Shown piece after piece: positions 18,092 to 26,927 of a stretch of DNA of 64,000 nt. Source of the stretch: Culicoidibacter larvae (GTDB lineage Bacteria > Bacillota_I > Bacilli_A > Culicoidibacterales > Culicoidibacteraceae); contig NZ_VBWP01000004.1 in assembly GCF_005771635.1 (NCBI RefSeq), forward strand, positions 124,001-188,000, in the 5' to 3' direction. How positions within the stretch are numbered: the stretch's first letter is position 1; every line of letters begins with the position of its first letter. The notes under the pieces were generated by a model. The model worked only from the letters and a program-made list of their open reading frames with translations, did no database searches and was not told where the DNA came from. The translations under genes and the position numbers were made by a program.

Positions 18092-18364
18092 ATGGATACA
18101 CAAAATATTACAATTGTTGATGAAAATGGAAATGAAACCTTATGTGAGATTTTATTTACTTTCGAGTCAGAAGAATTAAAAAAAAGCTATGTAATTTATT
18201 ACCCGGTAGGATCAGAAGATGAAGATGGCAATGTTGAAATTTTCGCTTCTAGTTATGACCCTAATGCCGGTAATGAAGGCAGTCTGGATGCTATTGAGAC
18301 TGATGCTGAATGGGATATGATTGAAGAAATGATTGCTGCATTCGACAATGATGAAGAACAATAA
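18092..18364 (+). CDS. DUF1292 protein (UPF0473/YrzB)
   Basis: An acidic protein of 90 residues of the DUF1292 family. It starts [18 protein letters not shown] and ends with an Asp/Glu-rich tail (DEEQ). It has no catalytic motif and its function is not known. Position after ruvX and before mltG is conserved across Bacillota. It is preceded by TAGGAGGC. Confidence 0.9.
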   Translation: MDTQNITIVDENGNETLCEILFTFESEELKKSYVIYYPVGSEDEDGNVEIFASSYDPNAGNEGSLDAIETDAEWDMIEEMIAAFDNDEEQ

Positions 18365-18397
18365 TAATTGCAATCGTAAGTAGTCAAAGGAGTGCCT

Positions 18398-19486
18398 ATG
18401 AGTAGACGAAGAAATCAAAAGAAACAAACAAATAAAAAAAGTAAAACCGGGAAAATCGTTTTGATTATTGTTCTGGTTATCACCTTGATTGGAGCAGGAG
18501 CAGGCGGTTATGCTTGGTACCTATTTCAACCAGTATCTAGTGATGAAACGACAGTTTCATTTACTATTGCCGAAGGTGACGATGTTGCAGCTGAGTTAGT
18601 AGAGGCGGGATTAATCCGTTCTGATTTAGCGTTTAAATTTGCGACCCGTTTTGGCGGTGCCGGAGATAACTTCAAGGCTGGTAATTATGATTTATCACCA
18701 AGTATGTCAGTTTATGACATGATTAATAAATTTGTAAATGGTGAGTTTTCAGAACAGATGCGTTTTACAATATTTGAAGGTAATGACTTAAGCCAGATTG
18801 CTGTATCAATCAGCCAGGTTTTAGATGCTACCCCGGAAGAAATATTAAAGCAAATTGATGATATTGATTTCATTAAAAGCATTCAGGGTGACTATTGGTT
18901 TTTAACTGATGCTATCTACAACGAAGAGATAAAGCACCCTTTAGAAGGGTACTTGTATCCAGATACTTATTTTGTTGACAAAACAAGTACAGTTCAAACG
19001 ATTGTTCAACAAGGCCTAGATAATATGTTAACCCAGTTAGAACCATTAAAAGCTGATATGCAAAGTTCATCACATTCAATTAATGAATTGATGACAATGG
19101 CTTCTATCGTTGAAAAAGAAACAATTTTAGATAAAGACCGGCCAAAAGTTGCTGGTGTATTCTACAACCGTATCGAAGCTGGAATGTCACTAGGAAGTGA
19201 TGTAACTGTCGGTTATTCATTAGGTAAACATGATATTAATTATACAACAGAGGAATTACAGAATGATTCACCATATAACACTTATGTAGTTATCGGATTG
19301 CCTCCCGGGCCTATTGCCAGTCCGGCAATAAGCGCAATTAAGGGAGCTTTATATCCTGAAGATAATGATTACTATTATTTTATTGGTGATATTTGTACTG
19401 ATAATACAGTTTATTATGCTACAACACAAGCAGAGCATGATGCGAACGTTGATAAGTATCTTGGCTGCTATCGCAACCAGGATTAA
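18398..19486 (+). CDS. mltG: endolytic murein transglycosylase MltG
   Basis: Membrane-bound lytic transglycosylase that cuts nascent peptidoglycan strands. ATG at 18398 is chosen because AAAGGAG lies just before it, giving 362 residues. A Lys/Arg-rich cytoplasmic start is followed by one membrane segment at about residues 22-42. A LysM-like region (SFTIAEGDDVAAELVEAGLI) and then the YceG catalytic domain come next. The catalytic Glu239 lies in ASIVEKET, followed by the family motif YNRIEAGMSLGSD and the end motif GLPPGPIASP. It comes just before trmR with a hairpin in between. Confidence 0.95.
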   Translation: MSRRRNQKKQTNKKSKTGKIVLIIVLVITLIGAGAGGYAWYLFQPVSSDETTVSFTIAEGDDVAAELVEAGLIRSDLAFKFATRFGGAGDNFKAGNYDLSPSMSVYDMINKFVNGEFSEQMRFTIFEGNDLSQIAVSISQVLDATPEEILKQIDDIDFIKSIQGDYWFLTDAIYNEEIKHPLEGYLYPDTYFVDKTSTVQTIVQQGLDNMLTQLEPLKADMQSSSHSINELMTMASIVEKETILDKDRPKVAGVFYNRIEAGMSLGSDVTVGYSLGKHDINYTTEELQNDSPYNTYVVIGLPPGPIASPAISAIKGALYPEDNDYYYFIGDICTDNTVYYATTQAEHDANVDKYLGCYRNQD

Positions 19487-19499
19487 TATAAACACCGAT

Positions 19500-19531
19500 A
19501 AACCCTTCTTTCTTCGCGAAAGCAAGGGTTT
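19500..19531 (+). repeat. intercistronic hairpin between mltG and trmR
   Basis: AAACCCTTCTTTC (19500-19512), loop TTCGC, then GAAAG-C-AAGGGTTT to 19531 with one bulged C. No U tract follows, so read-through is likely. Confidence 0.5.
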
Positions 19532-19582
19532 GTCTGCGGTAAAGCCGAATTTTGTGAATTTTAAGCCAATAGGAGGATGATT

Positions 19583-20170
19583 ATGGATTTTCCGGATATT
19601 GTTAATTATGCAAAGATACATGATGTACCGATTATTGAAGCCGATTCTTGGTCAACAATTAAACAAATAATTGATAAGCAGCAGCCAAAAACAATTTTAG
19701 AAATAGGCAGCGCAATAGGTTATTCGGCATTATTATTTGCTAAATATTCTGATGCGGAAGTCTATACTATTGAAAAAGATGAGCATAGAGCAGAGGTTGC
19801 TGCCAGAAATATTTCCAGCAGCGAGTATGCTGACCGGATTCATTTTTATCATGATAATGCCTTTACTTGGAAATATCCCGGTGCAGTGGTTGATCTTTTG
19901 TTTATAGATGCTGCTAAGGCGCAAAATAAGGCGTTTTTTGAGCGTTTTGAGCCGTTTGTTCGTCCTGGTGGCATAATTCTTACTGATAACATGAATATTC
20001 GCGGTCACATAGAATTAGAGCTTTCAGAAATAAAAAGTCGTAATTTAAAACGCATTGTTCGCCGAACTAAAGAATATCGCCAATGGCTTGAACAATTACC
20101 AGGATATGACACAATAATACTAGCTGCTGGTGACGGGTTGGCCCTCACTGTTAAAAAGGAGAAATTATGA
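19583..20170 (+). CDS. trmR: tRNA 5-hydroxyuridine methyltransferase TrmR (YrrM)
   Basis: SAM-dependent O-methyltransferase of 195 residues that methylates ho5U34 to mo5U in tRNAs. ATG at 19583 is used because the ATG at 19577 follows AGGAGG directly with no spacing. Motif I is ILEIGSAIGYSALLFA, the acidic motif ends VYTIEKDEHRAEVAARN, and the DLLFIDAAKAQNK and GGIILTDNMNIRG motifs are typical of the O-MT group (YrrM). Its stop overlaps the trhP1 start by 4 bp. The next two genes make its substrate, which strongly supports the assignment. Confidence 0.92.
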   Translation: MDFPDIVNYAKIHDVPIIEADSWSTIKQIIDKQQPKTILEIGSAIGYSALLFAKYSDAEVYTIEKDEHRAEVAARNISSSEYADRIHFYHDNAFTWKYPGAVVDLLFIDAAKAQNKAFFERFEPFVRPGGIILTDNMNIRGHIELELSEIKSRNLKRIVRRTKEYRQWLEQLPGYDTIILAAGDGLALTVKKEKL

Positions 20171-21087
20171 AGACTACAGAACTCGTTTTGAGTCCACCAA
20201 GTTTAACAAATATAAATATATACTTTGATGCCGGTGCTGATGCGGTAATAATCGGCGAGCAGCAATTTGGTTTGCGGCTACCTATTTACGTAGAAAATTA
20301 TGCCGAAATACAAGCTCTAATCAAGCAAGCCCATGCAGCACAAAAGAAATGTTATGTTGCAATTAATAGCATTATCCATAATCATCAGTTAGATGATTTA
20401 AAAGCATATATTCAAGTTTTAATGGAAGTAAAACCGGATGCAATTATTTTTGGTGATCCGGCTGTTTATATGACTTGTAATGAATTAGCAAGCGATATCC
20501 CGTTGTTTTGGTCGACCGAAACAACTGCTACTAACTGGTTTAGTGCTAAGATGTGGTTCGAACGTGGTATTCAGCGAGTCATTTTGGCCAAAGAATTAAC
20601 TTTAGATGCTATTGCCGAGATGAAAGATCATGTTGATGGTGAAATTGAAATTCAGGGATATGGAGCGTTATGTATGTTCCAATCACGACGAACTTTGTTG
20701 CAAAATTATTATAATCATGACGGGCAAGAAGAGCAGTTAGCTGCCCCGGATGATAAGCTATCATTATATGATGCTGAGCGCAGCAATTATTATCCAATTT
20801 ATGAAGATGCAAATGGGACTCATATAATGAGTGCTAAAGATATTTGCGTTATTGATGAATTAATTGGATTGCAGTCTATTGATAGTATTCAATTAAACGG
20901 ATTGTTGAAAACTGAAGCACAGATGGTTGCAGTTGTTGAGGCTTTTAATGAGGCAAGACAATTATTGGCAACTGATATTGATAGTTATAAGAAAATGCGT
21001 AAAGACTTGTTTGCACGAGTTTTGGCGCTGCAAACTGATTATCGAACACTTGACAAAGGCTTTTTATATAAGCCGACAATTTACTAG
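20167..21087 (+). CDS. trhP1: U32-family tRNA hydroxylation protein TrhP1 (YrrN)
   Basis: A 306-residue U32 'peptidase' family protein. The barrel motif FDAGADAVIIGEQQFGLRLP near the N-terminus matches the second gene's AVMYGADAVFIGGQKFGLRA. It is smaller than its neighbour and corresponds to YrrN/TrhP1, which with TrhP2 introduces the hydroxyl at U34 of tRNA using prephenate and an iron-sulphur centre. It lacks most of the Cys cluster seen in the next gene. Translationally coupled to trmR. Confidence 0.88.
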   Translation: MKTTELVLSPPSLTNINIYFDAGADAVIIGEQQFGLRLPIYVENYAEIQALIKQAHAAQKKCYVAINSIIHNHQLDDLKAYIQVLMEVKPDAIIFGDPAVYMTCNELASDIPLFWSTETTATNWFSAKMWFERGIQRVILAKELTLDAIAEMKDHVDGEIEIQGYGALCMFQSRRTLLQNYYNHDGQEEQLAAPDDKLSLYDAERSNYYPIYEDANGTHIMSAKDICVIDELIGLQSIDSIQLNGLLKTEAQMVAVVEAFNEARQLLATDIDSYKKMRKDLFARVLALQTDYRTLDKGFLYKPTIY

Positions 21088-21101
21088 TGAGGAGCGAGGA
21101 T

Positions 21102-22361
21102 ATGCGACGTGTTGTATCAGAAATAATTGATGGCAAAAGAATTATTACTAAAAAACCGGAATTACTGGCACCGGCCGGCAATTTGGAGAAACTCAAAATT
21201 GCCGTTATGTATGGGGCAGATGCAGTATTCATTGGCGGTCAGAAATTTGGTTTGCGTGCTAATGCCGACAATTTCTCAATTGATGAAATTGCCGAAGGTG
21301 TTCGTTTTGCCAATGAGTATAATGCCAAAATTTATGTCACTACTAATATTTTTGCTCATAATAGTGATATGCATGATCTAGCACCTTATTTAAAGGACTT
21401 AGAAGATGCCGGGGTAACTGGAATAATTGTTGCTGATCCATATATTATTGAGACATGCAAGGTTGCTGCACCAAAATTAGAATTGCATTTGAGTACACAG
21501 CAGTCATTAACCAACTGGAAAGCCGCTGAGTTTTGGAAGGAACAAGGGATGGATCGTCTGGTTCTTGCCCGCGAAATGACCAAGGAAGAAATCCAGCAAG
21601 TTTTGGATCATGTTGATGTTGAGATTGAAACCTTTATTCATGGTGCAATGTGTATTGCGTATTCTGGTCGTTGTACCTTAAGTAATCATATGACCAGCCG
21701 CGATTCGAATCGTGGTGGTTGTTGTCAAAGTTGTCGCTGGGAGTATGATTTAGTACAAGAAACCGACAGTGGTGATTTAAATAAACTAAATACTGATAAA
21801 AATCAATATACAATGAGTCCTATGGATTTAAATTTATTGACATCTGTTCCGCAAATGATTGAGATGGGTATTGATAGTTTAAAAATTGAAGGACGTATGA
21901 AGTCGATTCATTATGTCGCTACGGTTGTCAGTGTTTACCGAAAAGTGATTGATGCTTATTGTGCTGATCCGGATAATTTTGAGTTATCTGATGACTATAT
22001 TGAAGAATTGAAAAAATGTGCTAACCGTGAAACCGCGCCTTCTTTTTTTGAAGGGGTTCCAACTCATCAAGAACAGCTGTTTAACCATCGTGATGAACAC
22101 CCAACTAAGGAGTTTATCGGTATTGTACTTGAATACGATGAAACAAAGCAAATGCTGAAGCTTGAACAACGTAATTATTTCAAACCAGGTGATACTATTG
22201 AGTTCTTTGGTCCGCATATGGATAACCTGAACTTTGTAGTTGGAGATATTTTTAATGAGGATATGGAGGCGGTTGATGCCGCAAGACATCCACAAGAAAT
22301 TATTTACATGCCATTGCCATTTAAAGTATTACCGCAAATGATGATGCGGAAAGTGAAATAA
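21102..22361 (+). CDS. trhP2: U32-family tRNA hydroxylation protein TrhP2 (YrrO)
   Basis: Main U32-family subunit for tRNA 5-hydroxyuridine formation, 419 residues. ATG at 21102 follows GAGGAGCGAGG; a GTG upstream overlaps that site. The iron-sulphur cysteines are in CIAYSGRCTLSNHM and GGCCQSCRWEY (about residues 182-210). The motif SLKIEGRMKS and the C-terminal beta domain (FIGIVLEYDE) are typical of YrrO. Operon order trmR-trhP1-trhP2-udk-greA equals that in B. subtilis. Confidence 0.92.
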   Translation: MRRVVSEIIDGKRIITKKPELLAPAGNLEKLKIAVMYGADAVFIGGQKFGLRANADNFSIDEIAEGVRFANEYNAKIYVTTNIFAHNSDMHDLAPYLKDLEDAGVTGIIVADPYIIETCKVAAPKLELHLSTQQSLTNWKAAEFWKEQGMDRLVLAREMTKEEIQQVLDHVDVEIETFIHGAMCIAYSGRCTLSNHMTSRDSNRGGCCQSCRWEYDLVQETDSGDLNKLNTDKNQYTMSPMDLNLLTSVPQMIEMGIDSLKIEGRMKSIHYVATVVSVYRKVIDAYCADPDNFELSDDYIEELKKCANRETAPSFFEGVPTHQEQLFNHRDEHPTKEFIGIVLEYDETKQMLKLEQRNYFKPGDTIEFFGPHMDNLNFVVGDIFNEDMEAVDAARHPQEIIYMPLPFKVLPQMMMRKVK

Positions 22362-22377
22362 GCGAGGAGTATATTGT

Positions 22378-23001
22378 ATGAATAAGCCACTGATTATTGG
22401 AATTGCCGGCGGGAGCGCGAGCGGAAAGACAACTGTTGCTGAGAAGATTTATGATTCATTGCGGTCAAAATCAAGTACTATTATTATCCGTCATGATGAT
22501 TATTATAAGGACCAATCTCATATGCCGATGGAAGAACGGGTGTTAACTAACTATGATCATCCTTTTTCTTTGGATAATGGGTTATTAATTGAACATTTAA
22601 AGTTATTGTTGGAAAATAAAGCTATCAATAAACCGATTTATGATTTTAAGGAACATACTCGGAGTCAAGACTGTGAGATAATTGAACCGGTGGAAATTAT
22701 TATTTTGGAGGGCATTTTGGTTCTTGAAGATAAGGGTCTGCGGGAACTTATGGATATAAAATTATATGTTGATACTGAACATGATATTCGCTTTATTAGA
22801 CGGCTTTTGCGCGATATGAATGAACGTGGTCGTTCATTAGATTCAGTGGTTACACAATATGAAACAACCGTCCGGCCAATGCATATGCAATTCGTTGAGC
22901 CGTCAAAGCGATTTGCTGATTTAATCATTCCGGATGGTGGCGAAAATATGGTTGCTGTTGATTTATTGGTAACAAAAATAAATAGTACCATTTCTGAGTG
23001 A
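22378..23001 (+). CDS. udk: uridine kinase
   Basis: Phosphorylates uridine and cytidine for pyrimidine salvage. It has 207 residues, the usual size. The P-loop GIAGGSASGKTTVAE is at the N-terminus, followed by the DDYYKDQSHMPMEER and YDHPFSLDNGLL segments typical of Udk. The LID is RFIRRLLRDMNERGRS. It sits between trhP2 and greA as in Bacillus. Strong ribosome site GCGAGGAG. Confidence 0.96.
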   Translation: MNKPLIIGIAGGSASGKTTVAEKIYDSLRSKSSTIIIRHDDYYKDQSHMPMEERVLTNYDHPFSLDNGLLIEHLKLLLENKAINKPIYDFKEHTRSQDCEIIEPVEIIILEGILVLEDKGLRELMDIKLYVDTEHDIRFIRRLLRDMNERGRSLDSVVTQYETTVRPMHMQFVEPSKRFADLIIPDGGENMVAVDLLVTKINSTISE

Positions 23002-23050
23002 AATCAGGTATAATATAATAGTTATGTATTTTTAAAAGGGAGTGTTTTTT

Positions 23051-23527
23051 GTGGTTGATAACAAAAAATATCAAATGACATTAGAAGGTAAAAAGTTGCT
23101 CGAGGAAGAGCTTGATAATTTAATAACGGTTCGCCGTAAAGAAGTCATTGAAAAAATTCAAATTGCTCGTAGTTTTGGTGATTTATCAGAGAACTCTGAA
23201 TATGATGCAGCGCGTGATGAGCAAGCTGCTGTTGAATCACGTATTTCAGCAATTGAAAATATGCTGAAAAATGCTGAAATAATTGAAACGGTTGAAGAAA
23301 CCGGAGCAGTTGTTTTCGGTTGTAAAGTTACTTTTAAAGAATTGCCAAAAGGGAATAAGGAAACTTACAAAATCGTTGGTAGTGCTGAAGCTAATCCTTT
23401 AGAGGGTAAAATCTCAAGCGATTCACCGATAGCGGTAGCGCTAATCGGTAAACGCAAAGGTGATAAAGTAACTGTTGTATTACCAAATAAGAAAGAAATT
23501 GAAGTTGAGATTTTAGCAATTGACTAA
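23051..23527 (+). CDS. greA: transcription elongation factor GreA
   Basis: Rescues backtracked RNA polymerase by stimulating transcript cleavage. GTG at 23051 is chosen as start because AAAAGGGAG is 8 nt upstream, giving 158 residues, exactly the family length; an in-frame GTG at 23042 lies inside the ribosome site. The N-terminal coiled coil carries the acidic tip in [18 protein letters not shown]. The C-terminal FKBP-like domain has [24 protein letters not shown] at 23009-23014 may give it its own promoter. Confidence 0.96.
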   Translation: MVDNKKYQMTLEGKKLLEEELDNLITVRRKEVIEKIQIARSFGDLSENSEYDAARDEQAAVESRISAIENMLKNAEIIETVEETGAVVFGCKVTFKELPKGNKETYKIVGSAEANPLEGKISSDSPIAVALIGKRKGDKVTVVLPNKKEIEVEILAID

Positions 23528-23542
23528 TTAAGGAGCAATTAT

Positions 23543-24232
23543 ATGGCTATTGGAATCATTGGTGCAATGGAAGAAGAAATTACTTACTTTCTTGAAGCTT
23601 TAGGTGAATATAAATCCTATACGTTTGCTGACCGCACTTTTTATCAAGGTGAGTTAAGCAACCACGATGTTGTTGTTGCTTTAAGCGGTATTGGTAAAGT
23701 TAATGCTGCGGTAACAACAACGTTATTGCTCACGCACTTTGATATTACTCATGTATTTAATACCGGTAGTGCTGGTGGTGCAGACAAGGAGTTGAATGTT
23801 GGTGATATCATACTAGCTACTGAATGTTTCTACCATGATGTTGATGTTCGTGCTTTTGGTTATGAACATGGCCAGGTTCCGCAAATGCCAGTTACTTTTG
23901 AAAATGATAGTCAGTTATTAAGTTTGGCCACTCAAGCACTTGAGAATAGTCATCTGGCTTTTGTTGCCGGAACTGTTGCTACGGGTGATAGTTTTATTGC
24001 TAAGCTAGAACAGATTGAAGTTATTAAGCAGGCGTTTCCGAAAACGGCTGCGGTTGAAATGGAAGCTTGCAGTGTGGCACAAGTTTGCTATCAGTTCGAT
24101 ATTCCTTTTTTGGTTATTCGCTCAATTAGTGATATTGCAGGAATTGAGTCGCACATTTCTTTTAAAGATTATTTAGATCAGGCAGCAAAAAATGCAACTT
24201 TAATGTTAAAAGAAACACTTCAATTATTATAA
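23543..24232 (+). CDS. mtnN: 5'-methylthioadenosine/S-adenosylhomocysteine nucleosidase
   Basis: Cleaves adenine from MTA and SAH in the methyl cycle. The protein has 229 residues. The start is IGIIGAMEEEITYFL. The phosphorylase-fold motifs are NTGSAGGAD, AVEMEACSVAQVCY (ribose-binding Met-Glu) and the catalytic Asp in VIRSISDIAG. Its nearness to trmR fits disposal of SAH from methyl transfer, but mtnN is often found in this operon anyway. Ends the greA unit. Confidence 0.96.
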   Translation: MAIGIIGAMEEEITYFLEALGEYKSYTFADRTFYQGELSNHDVVVALSGIGKVNAAVTTTLLLTHFDITHVFNTGSAGGADKELNVGDIILATECFYHDVDVRAFGYEHGQVPQMPVTFENDSQLLSLATQALENSHLAFVAGTVATGDSFIAKLEQIEVIKQAFPKTAAVEMEACSVAQVCYQFDIPFLVIRSISDIAGIESHISFKDYLDQAAKNATLMLKETLQLL

Positions 24233-24239
24233 TTTTTTC

Positions 24240-24270
24240 TAAACCTCGCAGCTTTTCAGCTTGAGGTTTA
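24240..24270 (+). terminator. weak terminator-like hairpin after mtnN
   Basis: TAAACCTC (24240-24247) pairs with GAGGTTTA (24263-24270), with a short inner AGC/GCT pairing. It is followed by TCCTATTTTT. Imperfect U tract. Confidence 0.5.
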
Positions 24271-24294
24271 TCCTATTTTTGAAAGGAATTATCT

Positions 24295-24795
24295 ATGTTT
24301 AGAAATTTTCGTGCCGATTATCGGTATCCATCAATTTACCAGATACCACTTGAAACAATAAGCAGTGATGGCGTTAAATATATTTTTACTGATTTAGATA
24401 ATACTTTAGTTGCTGATGGAGCAGTAGAAACTGATTTTCAATTAAGTAACTGGCTGGCCCAAACAAAGCTATTAGGTTTAGAAGTTGTTATAATTTCAAA
24501 TAATAAGAGTGAGCAAAGGGTTGCTGATTTCGCGAACCCTAATAACTTGGCTTACCGGTATCGCTCCGGGAAGCCAAGTCCAGATGTTTTCTATGAAATG
24601 ATGGATAAATACGATATTGAGGTTGAGGAAGCAATAATGATTGGTGATCGGATTACTACAGATATTTTCGGTGCCAATCGTGCCGGACTGACAACTATTT
24701 TGGTTGAACCGGTTGATCCTAAAGAGCCTTTTGGTATTCGTTGTATGCGGATTATTGAAAATATTTTAGCTAAGTTAACTAAGGAGGACGTTTGA
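24295..24795 (+). CDS. YqeG-family HAD phosphatase
   Basis: HAD phosphatase of 166 residues of the IIIA subfamily (YqeG). It opens with the family-specific NFRADYRYPSIYQI. The nucleophile motif is FTDLDNTLVADGA, motif II VVIISNNKSEQRV, the Lys SGKPSPDVF, and motif III MIGDRITTDIFGANRAG. The natural substrate is not established. It starts the yqeG-yqeH-aroE-yhbY-nadD-yqeK-rsfS gene order known from Bacillus, and its TGA stop overlaps the start of yqeH. Confidence 0.92.
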   Translation: MFRNFRADYRYPSIYQIPLETISSDGVKYIFTDLDNTLVADGAVETDFQLSNWLAQTKLLGLEVVIISNNKSEQRVADFANPNNLAYRYRSGKPSPDVFYEMMDKYDIEVEEAIMIGDRITTDIFGANRAGLTTILVEPVDPKEPFGIRCMRIIENILAKLTKEDV

Positions 24796-25898
24796 TGGAA
24801 CAATTACATTGTCATGGATGTGGCGTATTGTTACAAAGTACAGATCCGGAAAGCCGGGGATATATTCCGGAAATGAAAGATACCGGAAAACCATTATATT
24901 GTAAGCGTTGTTTTTCGATTCGCCATTATAATAAGCTAACTAAGGTTGATATTGATGATAATGACTTTCGTAAAATGCTTCATACAATTGGAGAAACCGA
25001 TAATCTTGTTGTTACTTTAGTTGATGCGCTTGATTTTAATGGGACTTGGGTTAATGGTCTGGAACGTTATGTAAATGGCAACCCAATTCATGTTTTAGTT
25101 AATAAGGTTGATTTATTACCGCAGTCTTTAAAGCCAGTTAAAATTGAACATTGGATTCGTCGACGTTTAAAAGCTATTGGTATTAAAGTTGCCGGGGTTC
25201 AATTGATTAGTGCTGAAAAAAAGCATGGTATTGATGAGGCCGTCAACGAAATTAATCGATTGCGAAAAGGTCGTAATGTTTATATTGTTGGAACAACAAA
25301 TGTTGGTAAGTCTACGTTTATAAATGCTTTGTTGCAGTCATATGGTGAACAAATTGCTGATCCGATTACGACTTCATATTTTCCCGGAACTACTTTAGAT
25401 TTTATTGAGATTGCTCTGGATGATAATACGAGTTTATTTGATACCCCTGGTATTATTCAACCAGGTCAGTTGACACATTATTTGGAGTATACTGATTTTA
25501 AGTATATTATTCCTAAAAAAGAGTTGAAGGCTGTTGGTTTTCAACTTAAAAGTAATCAAAGTTTATATGTTGGCAGTTGTGCTCAATTCGATATTTTTAC
25601 TGAGGAACCAATAAGTGTTACAACTTTTTATAACAATACCATAAAAATTCATCGCGGCAAGCAAGAGAAGAGTCAGGAATTTTATGAACAACATAAGGGA
25701 GAATTGTTACAACCAATTCAGTCACCTTTACCAGAAAACTTTAATCATCGTAAGCGTTATGAATTACGCACAAATCATGATAAAACTTCAATCTATGTTT
25801 CTGGACTTGGCTGGACAACAATTCATGCAAAAAATATTGATGTTTCAGTGTATGTTCCTGATGGTGTAGATGTGTATATGGTAGAGGCGTTGATTTAA
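24795..25898 (+). CDS. yqeH: ribosome biogenesis GTPase YqeH
   Basis: Circularly permuted GTPase of 367 residues needed for 30S ribosome assembly. An N-terminal zinc finger (CHGCG ... CKRCFSIRHY) is followed by the permuted order of G motifs. G4 (NKVDLLP) and G5 (SAEKKHG) come before G1 (VGTTNVGKSTFIN) and G3 (FDTPGI). A C-terminal domain of about 150 residues follows. AAGGAGG precedes the ATG, which overlaps the yqeG stop by one base. Confidence 0.96.
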   Translation: MEQLHCHGCGVLLQSTDPESRGYIPEMKDTGKPLYCKRCFSIRHYNKLTKVDIDDNDFRKMLHTIGETDNLVVTLVDALDFNGTWVNGLERYVNGNPIHVLVNKVDLLPQSLKPVKIEHWIRRRLKAIGIKVAGVQLISAEKKHGIDEAVNEINRLRKGRNVYIVGTTNVGKSTFINALLQSYGEQIADPITTSYFPGTTLDFIEIALDDNTSLFDTPGIIQPGQLTHYLEYTDFKYIIPKKELKAVGFQLKSNQSLYVGSCAQFDIFTEEPISVTTFYNNTIKIHRGKQEKSQEFYEQHKGELLQPIQSPLPENFNHRKRYELRTNHDKTSIYVSGLGWTTIHAKNIDVSVYVPDGVDVYMVEALI

Positions 25899-26627
25899 GT
25901 GAAATCATTTGGGTTATTCGGAAATAACATAGTTGCATCAATATCACCAAAAATTCATCAGCTTATATGGCAGTGCCTTAGTATTGATGGTTATGAATAT
26001 AATTTATACGATCAAGTTATGGTACCTGCTCGTGAACAACTGCAACGTTTGAATGGGGCTAATATTACTATTCCATTTAAAGAGCAGATTCATGTTGATT
26101 GTTTAAGTGATGCTGCCGCGGCTATTGGGGCAATAAACACTGTTTATTGGCAGAACGGCCAATTATGCGGTGCAAATACTGATTGGATCGGTATTGATAA
26201 AATGTTGTTTGCGGAAACTGATTTAAGTCAGGTGCTAATCATCGGCAGCGGTGGTGCGGCAAAAGCGGTGTACTATGCGCTAATTATGCGCGGCGTTGCT
26301 GATGAAAATATTGTTGTTGCGTATCGTAACAATAGAATGAACAATACGCTTCAGCATATTCCACTTGCGGAAGTAAATCAAAAGTTAAACACCTTTAGTG
26401 CAATCTTTCAAACAACACCGGCAGATACTGTTAATATGCGTTTATTAGCACAGTCTGTCTGGTATTATGATTTACGTTATACGGTAACTTTGGCTCAGCA
26501 GCGGGCTAAAAACGGCCTTGAAATGCTTATTTGGCAGGCAATTGCTGCCGAGGAGTTGTGGTTAGAGCGTGATTTACTTGATGATAAACAGTTATTTTTA
26601 TATATTAAGGAGCAAATAGAATGCTAA
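25899..26627 (+). CDS. aroE: shikimate dehydrogenase
   Basis: NADPH-dependent reduction of 3-dehydroshikimate in aromatic amino acid synthesis. GTG start immediately after the yqeH stop. Key motifs are FGNNIVASISPKIH, ITIPFKE with catalytic Lys61, GAINTV, ANTDW with Asp95, and the nucleotide fold IIGSGGAAKAVYYAL. At 242 residues it is about 30 residues shorter than typical AroE, and the NADP-binding half looks diverged (AYRNNRMNN). It overlaps yhbY by 7 bp. Function is likely but reduced activity is possible. Confidence 0.9.
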   Translation: MKSFGLFGNNIVASISPKIHQLIWQCLSIDGYEYNLYDQVMVPAREQLQRLNGANITIPFKEQIHVDCLSDAAAAIGAINTVYWQNGQLCGANTDWIGIDKMLFAETDLSQVLIIGSGGAAKAVYYALIMRGVADENIVVAYRNNRMNNTLQHIPLAEVNQKLNTFSAIFQTTPADTVNMRLLAQSVWYYDLRYTVTLAQQRAKNGLEMLIWQAIAAEELWLERDLLDDKQLFLYIKEQIEC

Positions 26628-26911
26628 CTGGAAAACAAAAAAATTATTTACGGGGTTTGGCTAATCAGTTGAAGCCTGGATTCCAAATTGGAAAAGATGG
26701 TATCAGTGAAAATTTACTGAGTGCGCTGGATAGTTATATTGAAGCGCATAGTTTAGTAAAAATTCACTTACTACAAACTTATGATGGTGACAAAAAGGAG
26801 ACTGCTGAATTATTAGCAGAAAATCTTCGTGCCCAGGTTGTTCAAATCATTGGCAGCATGATTATTCTTTACCGATTCAGTAAGAAGTCTGATATTGTTT
26901 TACCAAGATAA
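26621..26911 (+). CDS. yhbY: CRM-domain RNA-binding protein YhbY (YqeI)
   Basis: A 96-residue single CRM domain, associated with pre-50S ribosomes in other bacteria. Signature LTGKQKNYLRGLANQLKPGFQIGKDG at the N-terminus carries the GxxG-type loop, followed by a typical alpha-beta pattern. Coupled to aroE by overlap and placed between aroE and nadD as in Bacillus. Confidence 0.93.
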   Translation: MLTGKQKNYLRGLANQLKPGFQIGKDGISENLLSALDSYIEAHSLVKIHLLQTYDGDKKETAELLAENLRAQVVQIIGSMIILYRFSKKSDIVLPR

Positions 26912-26927
26912 TGAGGTGATACAGGCA

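Noticed and set aside
19365-19580. 71-codon plus-strand frame across the end of mltG
   Set aside because: Overlaps mltG in another frame, begins without a ribosome site and runs through the intercistronic hairpin; no sign of selection.
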